DNA of 64,000 bases from Cognatundibacterium luofuense (GCF_018139685.1 NZ_JAGSPN010000009.1:124001-188000), one strand, 5' to 3'; numbered from the stretch's first letter, positions 37,777 through 47,495 are shown. The notes: generated by a model from the sequence alone, not told the origin. Program-made: numbers and translations.

Positions 37777-38817
37777 ATGGCAAACAATGTGAAACCAACT
37801 AAAACCCCGATTTTCGCAGAAACTGAAGCAGAACTGGAAAGTGATGCGTTTTTTGAGGATGAAACTACAGAAGTGCAGGATACTGCGCCTGAGCGTATTG
37901 AATTCAGACTGAATCCGCAAATGTGCGGCGAGCGTCTCGACAAAGTGATCTCGCGCCTGATGCCTGAATACTCCCGCAGCCGTATCCAGCAATGGATTGA
38001 TGACGGTTTCGTGACGGTGGATGGCAAACAAGGGAAGGGCAAGCAGGCAGTGCTCGGTCATGAAGTGCTGACGATTGAACCGCAGGCCAGCGTACAGGAT
38101 CTGGCATTCGAGGCTGAAGATATTCCGCTCGATGTAGTGTATGAAGACGATACGCTGATTGTTATTCATAAACCGGCAGGCATGGTTGTTCATCCTGCTG
38201 CCGGTAACTGGACCGGAACGCTGCTGAATGCTTTGCTGCATCGCTGGCCAGCCCTGAAAAACGTGCCTCGTGCCGGTATCGTGCATCGTCTGGATAAAGA
38301 AACTTCCGGCCTGATGGTGGTGGCAAAAACGCTGACAGCGCAAACTGATCTGGTACGCCAGTTGCAGGAACGCACTGTATCCCGCGAATACTATGCGCTG
38401 GTTTGGGGCGCACCTAACCTGAGTGGCACGATCGATGCACCAATTGCACGCAATCCGCGTGATCGTCTGAAAATGTGTGTATCGCGCAGCATGTTCGCAA
38501 AACCAGCGGTGACGCATTTCCGCCGTCTTGCAACCGGTATGCTTGAAAAATTCCCGGTCAGTCTGGTGCTGTGCAAGCTGGAAACCGGTCGTACGCATCA
38601 GATTCGTGTTCACATGCAGCATCACGGATTTGCACTGGTTGGCGATCCTTTGTACGGTAAGTCTCATCTGGCACGCTTCTTTCATCGTCAGGCACTGCAT
38701 GCCAAGCGTCTCGGCCTGATTCATCCTGAAACCGGTGAAGAATGTCTGTGGGAAGTTGATCTCGCTGATGATCTGCAGCAATTGCTGGATCAGGCCAGTC
38801 TGGAGTGGTCTGAATAA
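37777..38817 (+). CDS. rluD: 23S rRNA pseudouridine synthase RluD
   Basis: RluD makes pseudouridines at positions 1911, 1915 and 1917 of 23S rRNA. An acidic N-terminal extension of about 45 residues precedes the S4 RNA-binding domain (RLDKVISRLMPEYSRSRIQQ). The catalytic domain has HRLDKETSGLMVV with its Asp, and TGRTHQIRVHM. The 346-residue length fits. It is coupled to pgeF by a one-base overlap (TAATGA). Confidence 0.95.
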   Translation: MANNVKPTKTPIFAETEAELESDAFFEDETTEVQDTAPERIEFRLNPQMCGERLDKVISRLMPEYSRSRIQQWIDDGFVTVDGKQGKGKQAVLGHEVLTIEPQASVQDLAFEAEDIPLDVVYEDDTLIVIHKPAGMVVHPAAGNWTGTLLNALLHRWPALKNVPRAGIVHRLDKETSGLMVVAKTLTAQTDLVRQLQERTVSREYYALVWGAPNLSGTIDAPIARNPRDRLKMCVSRSMFAKPAVTHFRRLATGMLEKFPVSLVLCKLETGRTHQIRVHMQHHGFALVGDPLYGKSHLARFFHRQALHAKRLGLIHPETGEECLWEVDLADDLQQLLDQASLEWSE

Positions 38818-39599
38818 TGACAGAACGCATGCGGCCAGTTGTTTTTGTCGAGGATTGGGATCGTAAGCCTGCGGGTGTTACGGCAGGCTTCACAACCCGC
38901 AGCGGTGGTTACAGTCGCGGACCGTTTGCTGCGGCAGACGGTCAGGGTGGTTTGAATCTGGGTGATCATGTTGGTGATGCGGCTGGCGATGTTGAGCAAA
39001 ACCGGCTTGCATTTTTTCAACAGATTCACAGTGATGTCATATTTTTATCACAAGTGCATGGCATACTTGTTGCTGATGCATCAGAGCTAAAGCGCGATAC
39101 AAAGGCAGATGCTGTGATTTCTGATCAGCCTGGCAAAGTATGCGCGGTACTGACCGCGGATTGCTTGCCTGTGCTGTTCAGTGATGTTGCAGGAAATGTT
39201 GTCGGTGCTGCGCACGCTGGCTGGCGTGGACTGGCGGGTGGTGTGCTCGAAGCAACGGCTAATGCAATGCGGGCGAAAGGTGCCGGCGAGTTAATTGCAT
39301 GGATGGGGCCGGCTATTGGTCCTGCTTGCTTTGAAGTAGGTCAAGATGTTGTGCAAGTCTTTACGGAATCGGATTCCGAAGCGCATAGTTGTTTTGTTAA
39401 GATGCAAAATGGCAAAGAAGGTAAGTATCTGGCAGATATTTATGCGCTTGCAAAACGCAAGCTGCATGCTTGCGGGATAGAGCAGATTTCCGGTGGCGGC
39501 ATGTGTACCGTAACTGACACGCAAAACTTTTACTCCTACCGGCGCGATCAGCAAACCGGACGCATGGCCAGCTTCATTTATCGCCAGCCTCAGAGTTAG
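38817..39599 (+). CDS. pgeF: Multicopper-oxidase-like/purine nucleoside phosphorylase-type protein PgeF (YfiH)
   Basis: A 260-residue protein of the YfiH/PgeF (DUF152) family. The conserved metal-site residues are in QVHG, VLTADCLPVLF and AAHAGWRGLAGGVLE, and MGPAIGPACFEVG follows. Homologues have been described as purine nucleoside phosphorylase/adenosine deaminase and as a peptidoglycan-editing factor. The rluD-pgeF pairing is conserved. The start overlaps the rluD stop. Confidence 0.93.
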   Translation: MTERMRPVVFVEDWDRKPAGVTAGFTTRSGGYSRGPFAAADGQGGLNLGDHVGDAAGDVEQNRLAFFQQIHSDVIFLSQVHGILVADASELKRDTKADAVISDQPGKVCAVLTADCLPVLFSDVAGNVVGAAHAGWRGLAGGVLEATANAMRAKGAGELIAWMGPAIGPACFEVGQDVVQVFTESDSEAHSCFVKMQNGKEGKYLADIYALAKRKLHACGIEQISGGGMCTVTDTQNFYSYRRDQQTGRMASFIYRQPQS

Positions 39600-39822
39600 C
39601 CGGCGATGCCTGCGTAAGGTTTTGTTGTGGTTTTTGTTGCGTTGCAACTTCAATCTGCCGTTTTTCCCGCTTGCGCTTGCCTGAACGCATCAGGTATAAA
39701 AGAATTGTTAAAGGAAAAACACAGTACATGGCAAACGTCATCACGCCGGCCACAACCGAAGTCTCTGTGGCCGACATCAGCAGTGTCACATATATCCACG
39801 CAATTGCAACGATGTATTGCAT
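39574..39822 (-). CDS. Small membrane protein
   Basis: An 82-residue protein with two hydrophobic segments (about 4-16 and 23-44), a basic stretch (RSGKRKREKRQ) and a polar Gln-rich tail. GGGAGA precedes the ATG at 39822. Its end overlaps the convergent pgeF by 26 bases. It is divergent from phaC, 65 bp away. I recall similar small proteins at this position in related genomes; the function is unknown. Confidence 0.6.
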   Translation of the reverse strand: MQYIVAIAWIYVTLLMSATETSVVAGVMTFAMYCVFPLTILLYLMRSGKRKREKRQIEVATQQKPQQNLTQASPANSEAGDK

Positions 39823-39887
39823 TCTCCCGTTTTCCTCAGTTTTTTCCAGACAGACCCGCAACGATACGCGATTTTCAGGAGGCGCGC

Positions 39888-41606
39888 ATGCAGAGTTTTG
39901 ACCCGCAATCCATGATGAATGAATGGGTGGGAAAATTTTATCAACCGGACGCATGGCAAGAGTGGATGAAGTCTGCTCAGCAAATGAATGCCGCTCCTTT
40001 ACTCGAAGTGCTGCGCGAAGCTGGCGGAAGTATTGCACCCGAAGCGCTACTGACCTTGCAGCAGGATTACGCACGTGAGGCAGCCCAGCTCTGGCAGGAT
40101 TTCGTCGCTTCAAAAATTCCTGCGCTGAGTGATCGCCGTTTTACCTCCGGCGCATGGAAAGATCAGCCGGTATCCGCTTACAGCGCTGCAGCTTATCTGC
40201 TGAATGCACGTTTTCTGATGGCGCTGGCAGAAGCGGTGGATGCCAGCCCGAAGGTTCGTCAGAAAATTATTTTTGCTGTGCAGCAAATGATTGATGCGAT
40301 GTCGCCAGCGAACTTTCTGGCAACCAATCCGGATGCACAGGCAAAGTTGATTGAGACGAAAGGCGAGAGCCTCGCCAAAGGCATTACGCAAATGCTGGCG
40401 GATATGCAGAAGGGTCGTATTTCTCAGACGGATGAGAGCGCTTTCCATGTTGGTCAGAATGTGGCTACCACGGAAGGATCGGTGGTATTTGAAAACCGCT
40501 TATTCCAGCTGATTCAGTACAAACCGCTGACTGAAACAGTACATCAGCGGCCGATGCTGATGATTCCACCGTGCATTAATAAATTTTATATTTTAGATTT
40601 GCAGCCGGAAAATTCCGTTGTCCGCTATCTGGTTGAGCAGGGGCATACGGTTTATCTTGTGTCGTGGGCGAACCCTGATCAAACCATGGATCAGGTAACC
40701 TGGGATGATTACATCGAAGAAGGCGCCATTACTGCGATCAGTACTGTTAAGGCGATCTCTGGTCAAAAACAACTGAGCACCTTCGGATTCTGTGTCGGCG
40801 GGACAATTTTATCTACAGCGCTGGCTGTGCTGGCTGCGCGTGGTGAGCATCCTGCTGCAAGTGTGACTTTGCTGACCACATTGCTCGACTTTTCAAACAC
40901 GGGCGTACTGGATGTGTTTGTTGATGAAATGCAGGTTACGCTGCGCGAAAAAACCATTGGTAAAAAAGGATTGTTGCCCGGCCGCGATCTGGCAAGCACA
41001 TTCTCTGCGTTGCGTGCAAATGATCTGGTCTGGAACTATGTGCAGGCGAACTATCTGAAAGGCGAGGCGCCGCCGCCATTTGATTTGCTGTACTGGAACT
41101 CAGACAGTACTAATTTACCCGGCCCGATGTTTTGCTGGTATCTGCGTAATACCTACCTTGAAAATAAACTGTGTATCCCGAATGGTTTGAGCGTCTGCGG
41201 TGAAACTGTGGACCTCGGGCTGATTGATGCACCCGTCTTTATCTACGGTTCGCGCGAAGATCATATTGTTCCGTGGCAGGCTGCGTTTGCATCGACGGCA
41301 TTGTTAAATCCCGGCAAACCTGAGCGAAATGTATTTGTTCTTGGTGCATCAGGTCATATTGCCGGTGTTGTGAATCCGCCAGCCAAGAAAAAGCGCAGTT
41401 ACTGGGTAAATCACGATCAGGTCAGAAAATCAGATGACTGGTTTGCAGGGGCTTCTGAGCATGCTGGCAGCTGGTGGCCGGTCTGGGCTGATTTCCTGAC
41501 CGAGCATGCAGGCAAAAAAGTAAAAGCGCCTGCATCTGCCGGAAGTAAAGACTTCCCGGCGATTGAGCAGGCGCCCGGCCGGTATGTGAAGGTTAGAGCA
41601 GCTTAA
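39888..41606 (+). CDS. phaC: Class I poly(3-hydroxyalkanoate) synthase
   Basis: PhaC polymerises (R)-3-hydroxyacyl-CoA into storage polyester on granule surfaces. The lipase-box Cys is in GFCVGG, the Asp in SREDHIVPW and the His in GASGHIAG, giving the full Cys-Asp-His triad of a class I enzyme. AGGAGG lies five bases before the ATG at 39888; the 572-residue length is normal. A longer open frame from 39627 runs through unrelated upstream sequence. phaB follows at 51 bp. Confidence 0.96.
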   Translation: MQSFDPQSMMNEWVGKFYQPDAWQEWMKSAQQMNAAPLLEVLREAGGSIAPEALLTLQQDYAREAAQLWQDFVASKIPALSDRRFTSGAWKDQPVSAYSAAAYLLNARFLMALAEAVDASPKVRQKIIFAVQQMIDAMSPANFLATNPDAQAKLIETKGESLAKGITQMLADMQKGRISQTDESAFHVGQNVATTEGSVVFENRLFQLIQYKPLTETVHQRPMLMIPPCINKFYILDLQPENSVVRYLVEQGHTVYLVSWANPDQTMDQVTWDDYIEEGAITAISTVKAISGQKQLSTFGFCVGGTILSTALAVLAARGEHPAASVTLLTTLLDFSNTGVLDVFVDEMQVTLREKTIGKKGLLPGRDLASTFSALRANDLVWNYVQANYLKGEAPPPFDLLYWNSDSTNLPGPMFCWYLRNTYLENKLCIPNGLSVCGETVDLGLIDAPVFIYGSREDHIVPWQAAFASTALLNPGKPERNVFVLGASGHIAGVVNPPAKKKRSYWVNHDQVRKSDDWFAGASEHAGSWWPVWADFLTEHAGKKVKAPASAGSKDFPAIEQAPGRYVKVRAA

Positions 41607-41657
41607 GTTGTATTAATAGCGTAGTTTTCAGTGAGTGATCAAAACAGGAGATCAGGA

Positions 41658-42398
41658 ATGACAAAACGTATTGCGTATGTAACTGGTGGTATGGGTGGTA
41701 TCGGAACCTCAATCTGCCGCCGTTTGTGCAAAGAAGGCTATGTGGTCGTTGCAGGTTGTGGCCCGAATTCGGCACGTAAAGATAAATGGCTTGCTGACAT
41801 GCGCGCAGAAGGTTTTGAAGTGTTTGCTTCAGAAGGAAATGTTTCTGACTGGGAATCCACAAAGGCGGCATTTGAGAAAGTACGTGCGGAAATCGGCGAG
41901 GTTGATGTGCTCGTGAATAACGCAGGCATCACCCGTGATGGTCAGTTCCGTAAAATGACCAAAGCTGACTGGGATGCGGTCATTGATACCAACCTGAACT
42001 CACTGTTTAATGTCACAAAGCAAGTGATTGACGGCATGATCGATCGTGGCTGGGGACGTATTATCAATATTTCCTCGGTTAATGGGCAGAAAGGCCAGTT
42101 CGGTCAGACTAATTACTCCACGGCAAAAGCGGGTATTCACGGCTTTACCATGGCGCTGGCGCAGGAAGTGGCTACCAAAGGCGTAACGGTGAATACTGTT
42201 TCTCCAGGTTATGTCGGTACCGATATGGTTCGCGCAATCCGCCCTGATGTGCTGGAAAAAATTGTCTCGGGCATTCCGGTAAAACGTCTGGCGGAGCCGG
42301 AAGAAATTGCTTCGATCGTGGCGTGGGTTGCATCGGATGATGGCGCTTACGCGACTGGTTCTGATTTCTCACTGAATGGTGGTTTGCATATGGGATAA
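41658..42398 (+). CDS. phaB: Acetoacetyl-CoA reductase
   Basis: PhaB reduces acetoacetyl-CoA to (R)-3-hydroxybutyryl-CoA with NADPH, supplying PhaC. The short-chain dehydrogenase motifs are TGGMGGIG, NNAGITRD, and the Ser-Tyr-Lys set in INISSVNGQKGQFGQTNYS. AGGAGATCAGG precedes the ATG at 41658; a start at 41631 would add nine residues. The product is 246 residues. A terminator follows. No phaA thiolase is present at this locus. Confidence 0.95.
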   Translation: MTKRIAYVTGGMGGIGTSICRRLCKEGYVVVAGCGPNSARKDKWLADMRAEGFEVFASEGNVSDWESTKAAFEKVRAEIGEVDVLVNNAGITRDGQFRKMTKADWDAVIDTNLNSLFNVTKQVIDGMIDRGWGRIINISSVNGQKGQFGQTNYSTAKAGIHGFTMALAQEVATKGVTVNTVSPGYVGTDMVRAIRPDVLEKIVSGIPVKRLAEPEEIASIVAWVASDDGAYATGSDFSLNGGLHMG

Positions 42399-42477
42399 GC
42401 CGGGTTTTGCGCTGCAACAACCGTTGTTTTGCAGTGCATGATTTTGGTGCTGTTTTTTGACGCAATGCGGTAGAATT

Positions 42478-42512
42478 AGCCCATCAGTACAAAAGTACTG
42501 GTGGGCTTTTTA
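42478..42512 (+). terminator. Terminator after phaB
   Basis: AGCCCAtCAGTAC-aaaa-GTACTGgTGGGCTTTTTA, a long stem with one wobble or mismatch and a T-run. Confidence 0.88.
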
Positions 42513-42647
42513 ATATGCTTTGAGAAGAAGCAGGCTATACAAAAAAAGAGGGGACAAACCTGAATGCACCATCTGCATAAAAGATGGGCGGGTTTGCTTG
42601 AGTATGCCCGGGCATGACCGGGTTCGTAGTTATCAATTGAGATATCA

Positions 42648-43205
42648 ATGAATAGCGCCAAAAAAACAACGCAACACCTGATTAAAAAGTATCCAAACCG
42701 TCGCTTGTACGACACACAAACCAGCAGTTATATCACGTTGGCTGATGTGAAATTGTTCGTGCTGGAAAATGATGATTTTGCTGTCGTTGATGCGAAAACA
42801 GGTGAAGATCTGACGCGCAGTATTTTGCTGCAAATTATTCTCGAAGAAGAAGCGGGCGGTTCACCAATGTTTTCCAGTGCGGTACTTTCCCAGATTATCC
42901 GTTTCTACGGTCACGCGATGCAGGGCATGATGGGATCCTATCTTGAAAAAAATGTACAGGCTTTCATTGAAATTCAGAATAAACTCGCTGAGGGGTCAAA
43001 GGGTTTGTATGATGGAAAGCCGTTCAGTCCTGAAGTCTGGAACCAGTTTATGAATGTGCAGGGCCCGATGATGCAAGGCATGATGGGTAATTACATCGAA
43101 CAAAGTAAAAATCTGTTTATGCAGATGCAGGAGCAAATGCAAAGTCAGGCAAAAACAATGTTTACGGTGTTTCCATTCGGGCAAGATGGTCAGGAAAAGA
43201 AATAA
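42648..43205 (+). CDS. phaR: Polyhydroxyalkanoate synthesis repressor PhaR
   Basis: PhaR binds DNA and PHB granules and represses phasin genes until polymer accumulates. The N-terminal domain is diagnostic (IKKYPNRRLYDTQTSSYIT; LADVKLFVLEND), followed by the PHB-accumulation regulatory segments (ILLQIILEEEAGGSPMFS). The C terminus is rich in Gln and Met. The 185-residue length is normal. It follows phaCB after a terminator, so it has its own promoter. Confidence 0.95.
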   Translation: MNSAKKTTQHLIKKYPNRRLYDTQTSSYITLADVKLFVLENDDFAVVDAKTGEDLTRSILLQIILEEEAGGSPMFSSAVLSQIIRFYGHAMQGMMGSYLEKNVQAFIEIQNKLAEGSKGLYDGKPFSPEVWNQFMNVQGPMMQGMMGNYIEQSKNLFMQMQEQMQSQAKTMFTVFPFGQDGQEKK

Positions 43206-43289
43206 AGTCAAACGACAGTATTCTGTGTGGCTTAGCTAAGGTATTGATCTGAAGGCTGTTTTTTGCGGCGAATAGATCATACTGACAGC

Positions 43290-43329
43290 AAAAAAGGTAC
43301 AATAGCGGGTTCGCTTTTGTACCTTTTTT
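43290..43329 (+). terminator. Terminator-like hairpin between phaR and rimO
   Basis: AAAAAAGGTACAA (43290-43302) and TTGTACCTTTTTT (43317-43329) are perfect arms, with an inner AGCG/CGCT stem. The T-run ends 14 bases before the rimO ATG, so it either ends phaR or sits in the rimO leader. Confidence 0.8.
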
Positions 43330-43343
43330 GTTGAATAAATACT

Positions 43344-44726
43344 ATGGCTATTTCTGAAATCCGTCGCCAGCCTGCAGGCGATGCACCGAAAGTCGGGTTT
43401 GTTTCACTCGGCTGTCCTAAAGCCCTTGTCGATTCAGAGCAGATTCTGACGCAATTGCGCGCTGAAGGATATGAGACCGCAAAATCCTACGATGGTGCAG
43501 ATCTGGTTATCGTCAATACCTGCGGGTTTATTGATGCCGCCGTGCAGGAGTCACTGGATGCTATCGGTGAAGCGCTGGCTGAAAACGGTAAAGTGATCGT
43601 CACCGGATGTCTGGGGGCGAAGAAGGATGCCGAAGGGAATGACCTGATTCAGGGTGTCCATCCGAAAGTGTTGGAAGTGACCGGACCGCATGCAGTTGGT
43701 GAAGTGATGGCTGCAGTGCATAAACATTTGCCAAAGCCGCACGAGCCGTTTGTTGATCTGATTCCGGCGCAAGGCGTGAAACTCACACCGAAGCATTACG
43801 CTTATTTAAAAATTTCTGAGGGCTGTAACCATCGTTGCAGCTTCTGCATCATTCCTTCTATGCGGGGTGATCTGGTGTCGCGTCCGATTGCGGATGTGAT
43901 GCTGGAAGCTGAAAATCTGTTTAAAGCCGGCGTCAAGGAATTGCTGGTGATTTCTCAGGATACCAGCGCCTATGGCGTGGATGTGAAGTTCCGTACCGGC
44001 TTCTGGAATGGCCGTCCTGTGAAAACACACATGACGCAATTAACGGAAGCACTGGGTGAGCTGGCAAAGCAATATGATGCATGGGTTCGTCTGCATTATG
44101 TTTACCCGTATCCGCATGTCGACGAAATCATTCCACTGATGAATAACGGTCATGTGCTGCCGTATCTGGATGTTCCGTTGCAGCATGCGCATCCGGATGT
44201 GCTGAAGCGCATGAAACGACCTGCCAGCGGCGAGAAAAATATCGAACGCATCAAAGCATGGCGTGAGATGTGTCCTGATCTGACTATTCGTTCGACATTT
44301 ATCGCCGGTTTCCCGGGCGAGACGGAAGAAGAATTCCAGTATCTGCTGGACTTCCTGAAGGAAGCAAGAATTGACCGTCTGGGTTGTTTTGCGTATTCAC
44401 CGGTAGAGGGTGCCACAGCAAATGAAATTGCAAATCAGTTGCCGGATGACGTGCGTGAAGATCGTCGTCGTCGCGTCATGGAGTTGCAGGAATCGATTTC
44501 CCGTGAGCGTTTGCAGGCCAGGGTCGGTAAAACAGTGCGTGTTCTGATTGATGAGCTGGATCGCAGTGGCGGAATTGGCCGTAGCGCAGCTGACGCACCT
44601 GAAATCGACGGCGTTGTGTATGTAAAACCACCGTTCGAGCCGCACCGTAAACTGAAAGTCGGTGAATTTGTAGACGTTCGCATTACCGCAGCGGATGCTC
44701 ATGACATGTGGGGTGAGGCAGTCTGA
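43344..44726 (+). CDS. rimO: Ribosomal protein S12 methylthiotransferase RimO
   Basis: RimO adds a methylthio group to the conserved Asp of ribosomal protein S12. It has the N-terminal UPF0004 domain with three cluster cysteines ([21 protein letters not shown]). The radical-SAM motif is [13 protein letters not shown], and the TRAM domain is C-terminal. The 460-residue length is normal. No clear Shine-Dalgarno is seen between the hairpin and the ATG. Its stop overlaps the next start (TGATG). Confidence 0.96.
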   Translation: MAISEIRRQPAGDAPKVGFVSLGCPKALVDSEQILTQLRAEGYETAKSYDGADLVIVNTCGFIDAAVQESLDAIGEALAENGKVIVTGCLGAKKDAEGNDLIQGVHPKVLEVTGPHAVGEVMAAVHKHLPKPHEPFVDLIPAQGVKLTPKHYAYLKISEGCNHRCSFCIIPSMRGDLVSRPIADVMLEAENLFKAGVKELLVISQDTSAYGVDVKFRTGFWNGRPVKTHMTQLTEALGELAKQYDAWVRLHYVYPYPHVDEIIPLMNNGHVLPYLDVPLQHAHPDVLKRMKRPASGEKNIERIKAWREMCPDLTIRSTFIAGFPGETEEEFQYLLDFLKEARIDRLGCFAYSPVEGATANEIANQLPDDVREDRRRRVMELQESISRERLQARVGKTVRVLIDELDRSGGIGRSAADAPEIDGVVYVKPPFEPHRKLKVGEFVDVRITAADAHDMWGEAV

Positions 44727-45160
44727 TGCGTGGCATTGCCGGATTTGTTATTGCCTGTGCGTTGATGCAGGCAATACCAGCGGTCGCTTCAGAAATGAAG
44801 GCTGTGCCAGCCGTTGAACAGCAGCGCTCATTTGCACAGCCACAGATCTTCCGGGGCCAGCTGGGTGCGAAGCTGATTGAGATGCATTTGCAGCCCAAAA
44901 AGGACGAGCCGGAGAGTCTGGAAGGCTATTATCTGATTGGCCCTGACTGGAAGAAAAAAGTATTGCTGGCCGGAGAGTGGTCCGGCGCACAAATCAGTCT
45001 GGAAGAGTCAGAGAATGGTACGGATGTATCCGGTACGCTGGAAGCAGAATGGCTGGCTGACGGTTTATCCGGCAACTGGATGCCTGCCGACGAAACGCTG
45101 AAAGTGACTTTCCGCTTGCAAGCTGTGAAGAAGGCCTTACCGCAAAAGCGAAAAAACTGA
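44726..45160 (+). CDS. Exported protein of unknown function
   Basis: A 144-residue protein with a signal peptide (GFVIACALMQAIPAVASE). The mature part has a regular beta-rich pattern (GYYLIGPDWKKKVLLAGEW, VSGTLEAEWLADGLSGNW) and ends in a basic tail. I do not recognise a functional family. It is translationally coupled to rimO and followed by a terminator, so it is probably co-expressed with rimO. Confidence 0.7.
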   Translation: MRGIAGFVIACALMQAIPAVASEMKAVPAVEQQRSFAQPQIFRGQLGAKLIEMHLQPKKDEPESLEGYYLIGPDWKKKVLLAGEWSGAQISLEESENGTDVSGTLEAEWLADGLSGNWMPADETLKVTFRLQAVKKALPQKRKN

Positions 45161-45183
45161 CTTGTGCCAGTTTTCAGTATCCG

Positions 45184-45216
45184 CCCCGTTATTGAAAAAT
45201 AGCGGGGTTTTTTATT
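45184..45216 (+). terminator. Terminator after the rimO-linked exported protein
   Basis: CCCCGTTATT...AAATAGCGGGGTTTTTTATT; stem and T-run directly after the gene. Confidence 0.85.
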
Positions 45217-45299
45217 GCAGAAAACACAGGAACTGCCGTTACCGGAACATGCTGCACAGGAGCCACCTTTGCGGCGCAATGAATCCGACGGGAGGCGTC

Positions 45300-46391
45300 A
45301 TGCGTATCCAGAGTTCCAATGTCGGTCTGTCCTCCGGTCAGACTTCACAGCAAATACAGTTTCGTCAGCAATCCACACTGGCCATTTCCTCATCACGATC
45401 TTCTAGCCTGGTAAACGCTGCCACGGATGCTGCTGTAAATCCTGCAACAATCCCCCAGGATCGCGTCAGCCTGCAAAGCAATCGTGCTGTACCGGATCGC
45501 CTTCCGGATTTTCCTGCATCGCAGGGAGCTGCGAATGCAGAGTTGAGCGTACCCGCCCGCGCTGCCGGGAGTGGTGTACGGCCCGGATCCGGAATCAGTG
45601 ATGGAAACCTGCAAACGCTGGTGGATTTGCTGCGCGAAATGTTTGGGATGGAGGTCGCGTTACCTGGCGAAATCAGCCAGTCTGCCGGAACAGCCACCGG
45701 CGGCAATGAGGCACCGAATAACACAGGCCAAACGACACTGGTATCCGACACTTTGTATTTTAAGCAAGTCAATTCACTCAAGTTTGAAGCGCAAGGTGAA
45801 ATCACAACGGCTGATAACCGGAAAATCAGTGTCGCGTTTTCATTTGAAATGCAATCCGAGATTACTTTGCGGCAAAGCACCAGTGTGCGGGTCCAGTCGC
45901 AGGCAATGCGCGATCCGCTGGTATTGAATTTCGATAATGGTTCCGCACAGCTGAGCGACGAGAAGCTGATGATGGATTTGAATAACAACGGACACCAGGT
46001 CGCCTTGCCAGCTATTTTGCATGGTGGCTATCTTGCATTGCAATCTCACCCAGGCGAGGCAATAACCCAGGGCAGTCAATTGTTTGGCCCTGCGAGCGGC
46101 GATGGTTTTGCAGAACTTGCCCGTTATGACAGTGATGCAAATCACTGGATAGATGAAAATGATCCAGTGTTCAGCAAGCTGGGGCTGATCGTGCCTGGTG
46201 GTACTGACGGAAACCAGTTTATTTCATTGAAAGACGCTGGTGTCGGCGCATTATTTCTCGGGAATGCAGCAACTGGCTGGGATATGAGAACACCTGATGG
46301 TCAGCAGGCAGCACGCCTGGGTTCCAGTGGATTCTGGCTGAGTGAAAATGGCACGGCCAGAGCTTTACAGCATATTGATGTCAAAGTCTGA
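45300..46391 (+). CDS. Uncharacterised protein with EF-hand-like calcium loop
   Basis: A 363-residue protein without a signal peptide. The N-terminal part (to about 115) is Ser/Gln-rich and low in order. The C-terminal half has DLNNNGHQVALP, ARYDSDANHWIDENDPVF (a D-x-D-x-N-x-W-x-D calcium-type loop) and then VGALFLGN. This pattern is found in a group of proteobacterial proteins related to RTX or hemolysin-type calcium-binding proteins. The start is ATG at 45300 with GGGAGG upstream; an ATG at 45279 is possible. Function unknown. Confidence 0.65.
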   Translation: MRIQSSNVGLSSGQTSQQIQFRQQSTLAISSSRSSSLVNAATDAAVNPATIPQDRVSLQSNRAVPDRLPDFPASQGAANAELSVPARAAGSGVRPGSGISDGNLQTLVDLLREMFGMEVALPGEISQSAGTATGGNEAPNNTGQTTLVSDTLYFKQVNSLKFEAQGEITTADNRKISVAFSFEMQSEITLRQSTSVRVQSQAMRDPLVLNFDNGSAQLSDEKLMMDLNNNGHQVALPAILHGGYLALQSHPGEAITQGSQLFGPASGDGFAELARYDSDANHWIDENDPVFSKLGLIVPGGTDGNQFISLKDAGVGALFLGNAATGWDMRTPDGQQAARLGSSGFWLSENGTARALQHIDVKV

Positions 46392-46421
46392 GCAGATATC
46401 GCAGAAAAAATGCTGAGATCG

Positions 46422-47393
46422 TCAGCGATTGTTGCTGCTGACAACAGGCTTGTACCAGAGCCGGTTATCCTGCAGTGGGGTATCCGGCGATAAGTCCGGG
46501 TTGGTCAGTGCGATCACCCGGCGGTTACGTAAATCCAGTTTTTGCAGCGCTTGCTGATGATATTTGATAAAAATCGCATCAAAGCTGCCATCCTTCAGCA
46601 TCAATTTCAGCCCGGTTTCCACACGGTGTTTCAGTGCAGCATCTTTTTTATTAAAAAAGAAATAATACGGAAACGGATAGTAAAGCAGCAGATTCTTTTC
46701 GACAGCCAGATTTGGCAGCTTTTCTTTCTGCATTTCCAGTTCATCCAGAATTTCACCAATTCCGCGCGGAAATGCATCAAAACGTTCTGCGTCAAGCATG
46801 GCGAACAATTGCGGATAGGGTGCCTCTACCAAGGGCAAGCCCTGATGCTGATAGATCGCATTATCGATCCAGCCAGTGCCCTGTCCGAAACGGATCTTTT
46901 TCAAATCCGCCACTGAGCGTACGGCATCAAACATGGTTTGCTTATCTTTTCTGATCAGCATGACCCGATAACCAAGCAATCCTTTACGCAACGGTATTTT
47001 GATCGCCAGAAATTCTTTCTCCAGCTTCACCGAACCAGGATTCCACAACACATTGATACCGTTCTCATTGCTTGCCAGTTCGGCCATGACGCGTTTTTTC
47101 GGCACTTGCCGCTGACTTGGCTGACAGGTGTAAGGGCCAAAAGCAGGGCGGGTCTTTTCGAGCGCTGTATTGAGTAATTCGATTACATCGCGGTAACGGG
47201 TGTCGCCGGCAATCTCACCAGCCGGATAAACGACTGTCGTTACGGATGATGCGAAAGCAGGCAATGCTGGCACCTGCAACAAAGCTGTGATCAGCCATGT
47301 GGCAAAGCGCGTCTTTTTTTGCAATCTGAATCTGAAAATTCCGGTCACTGCACTTGCTTTATCTGGTGTTATGTCATGATGCTGCTGTGGCAC
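46422..47393 (-). CDS. Exported solute-binding-like protein (SBP_bac_3 type)
   Basis: A 323-residue protein with a membrane or signal segment at about 31-50 (WLITALLQVPALPAFAS). The mature part follows the type II periplasmic binding-protein layout, with IPLRKGLLGYRVMLI, VADLKKIRFGQGTGW, LFAMLDAERFDAFPRGIGE and a C-terminal YYPFPYYFFFNKKD. No ABC permease or ATPase is adjacent, so it may be an orphan binding or sensing protein. The start may be downstream of 47393, because 20-25 residues precede a typical signal peptide. Confidence 0.7.
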   Translation of the reverse strand: MPQQHHDITPDKASAVTGIFRFRLQKKTRFATWLITALLQVPALPAFASSVTTVVYPAGEIAGDTRYRDVIELLNTALEKTRPAFGPYTCQPSQRQVPKKRVMAELASNENGINVLWNPGSVKLEKEFLAIKIPLRKGLLGYRVMLIRKDKQTMFDAVRSVADLKKIRFGQGTGWIDNAIYQHQGLPLVEAPYPQLFAMLDAERFDAFPRGIGEILDELEMQKEKLPNLAVEKNLLLYYPFPYYFFFNKKDAALKHRVETGLKLMLKDGSFDAIFIKYHQQALQKLDLRNRRVIALTNPDLSPDTPLQDNRLWYKPVVSSNNR

Positions 47394-47495
47394 TGGCCAG
47401 CAAAGCAGGCGGTGTCTGGTGATGCCTTGCGCTCAGTTAAGAGAAAACGGCATACCTGACAGCGATCAGTTATAACATTTAATGATGAAAACCTG

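Noticed and set aside
39627-39887. N-terminal extension of phaC by 87 residues
   Set aside because: The extension has no PhaC similarity and overlaps the antisense small membrane gene. A strong AGGAGG precedes the ATG at 39888.
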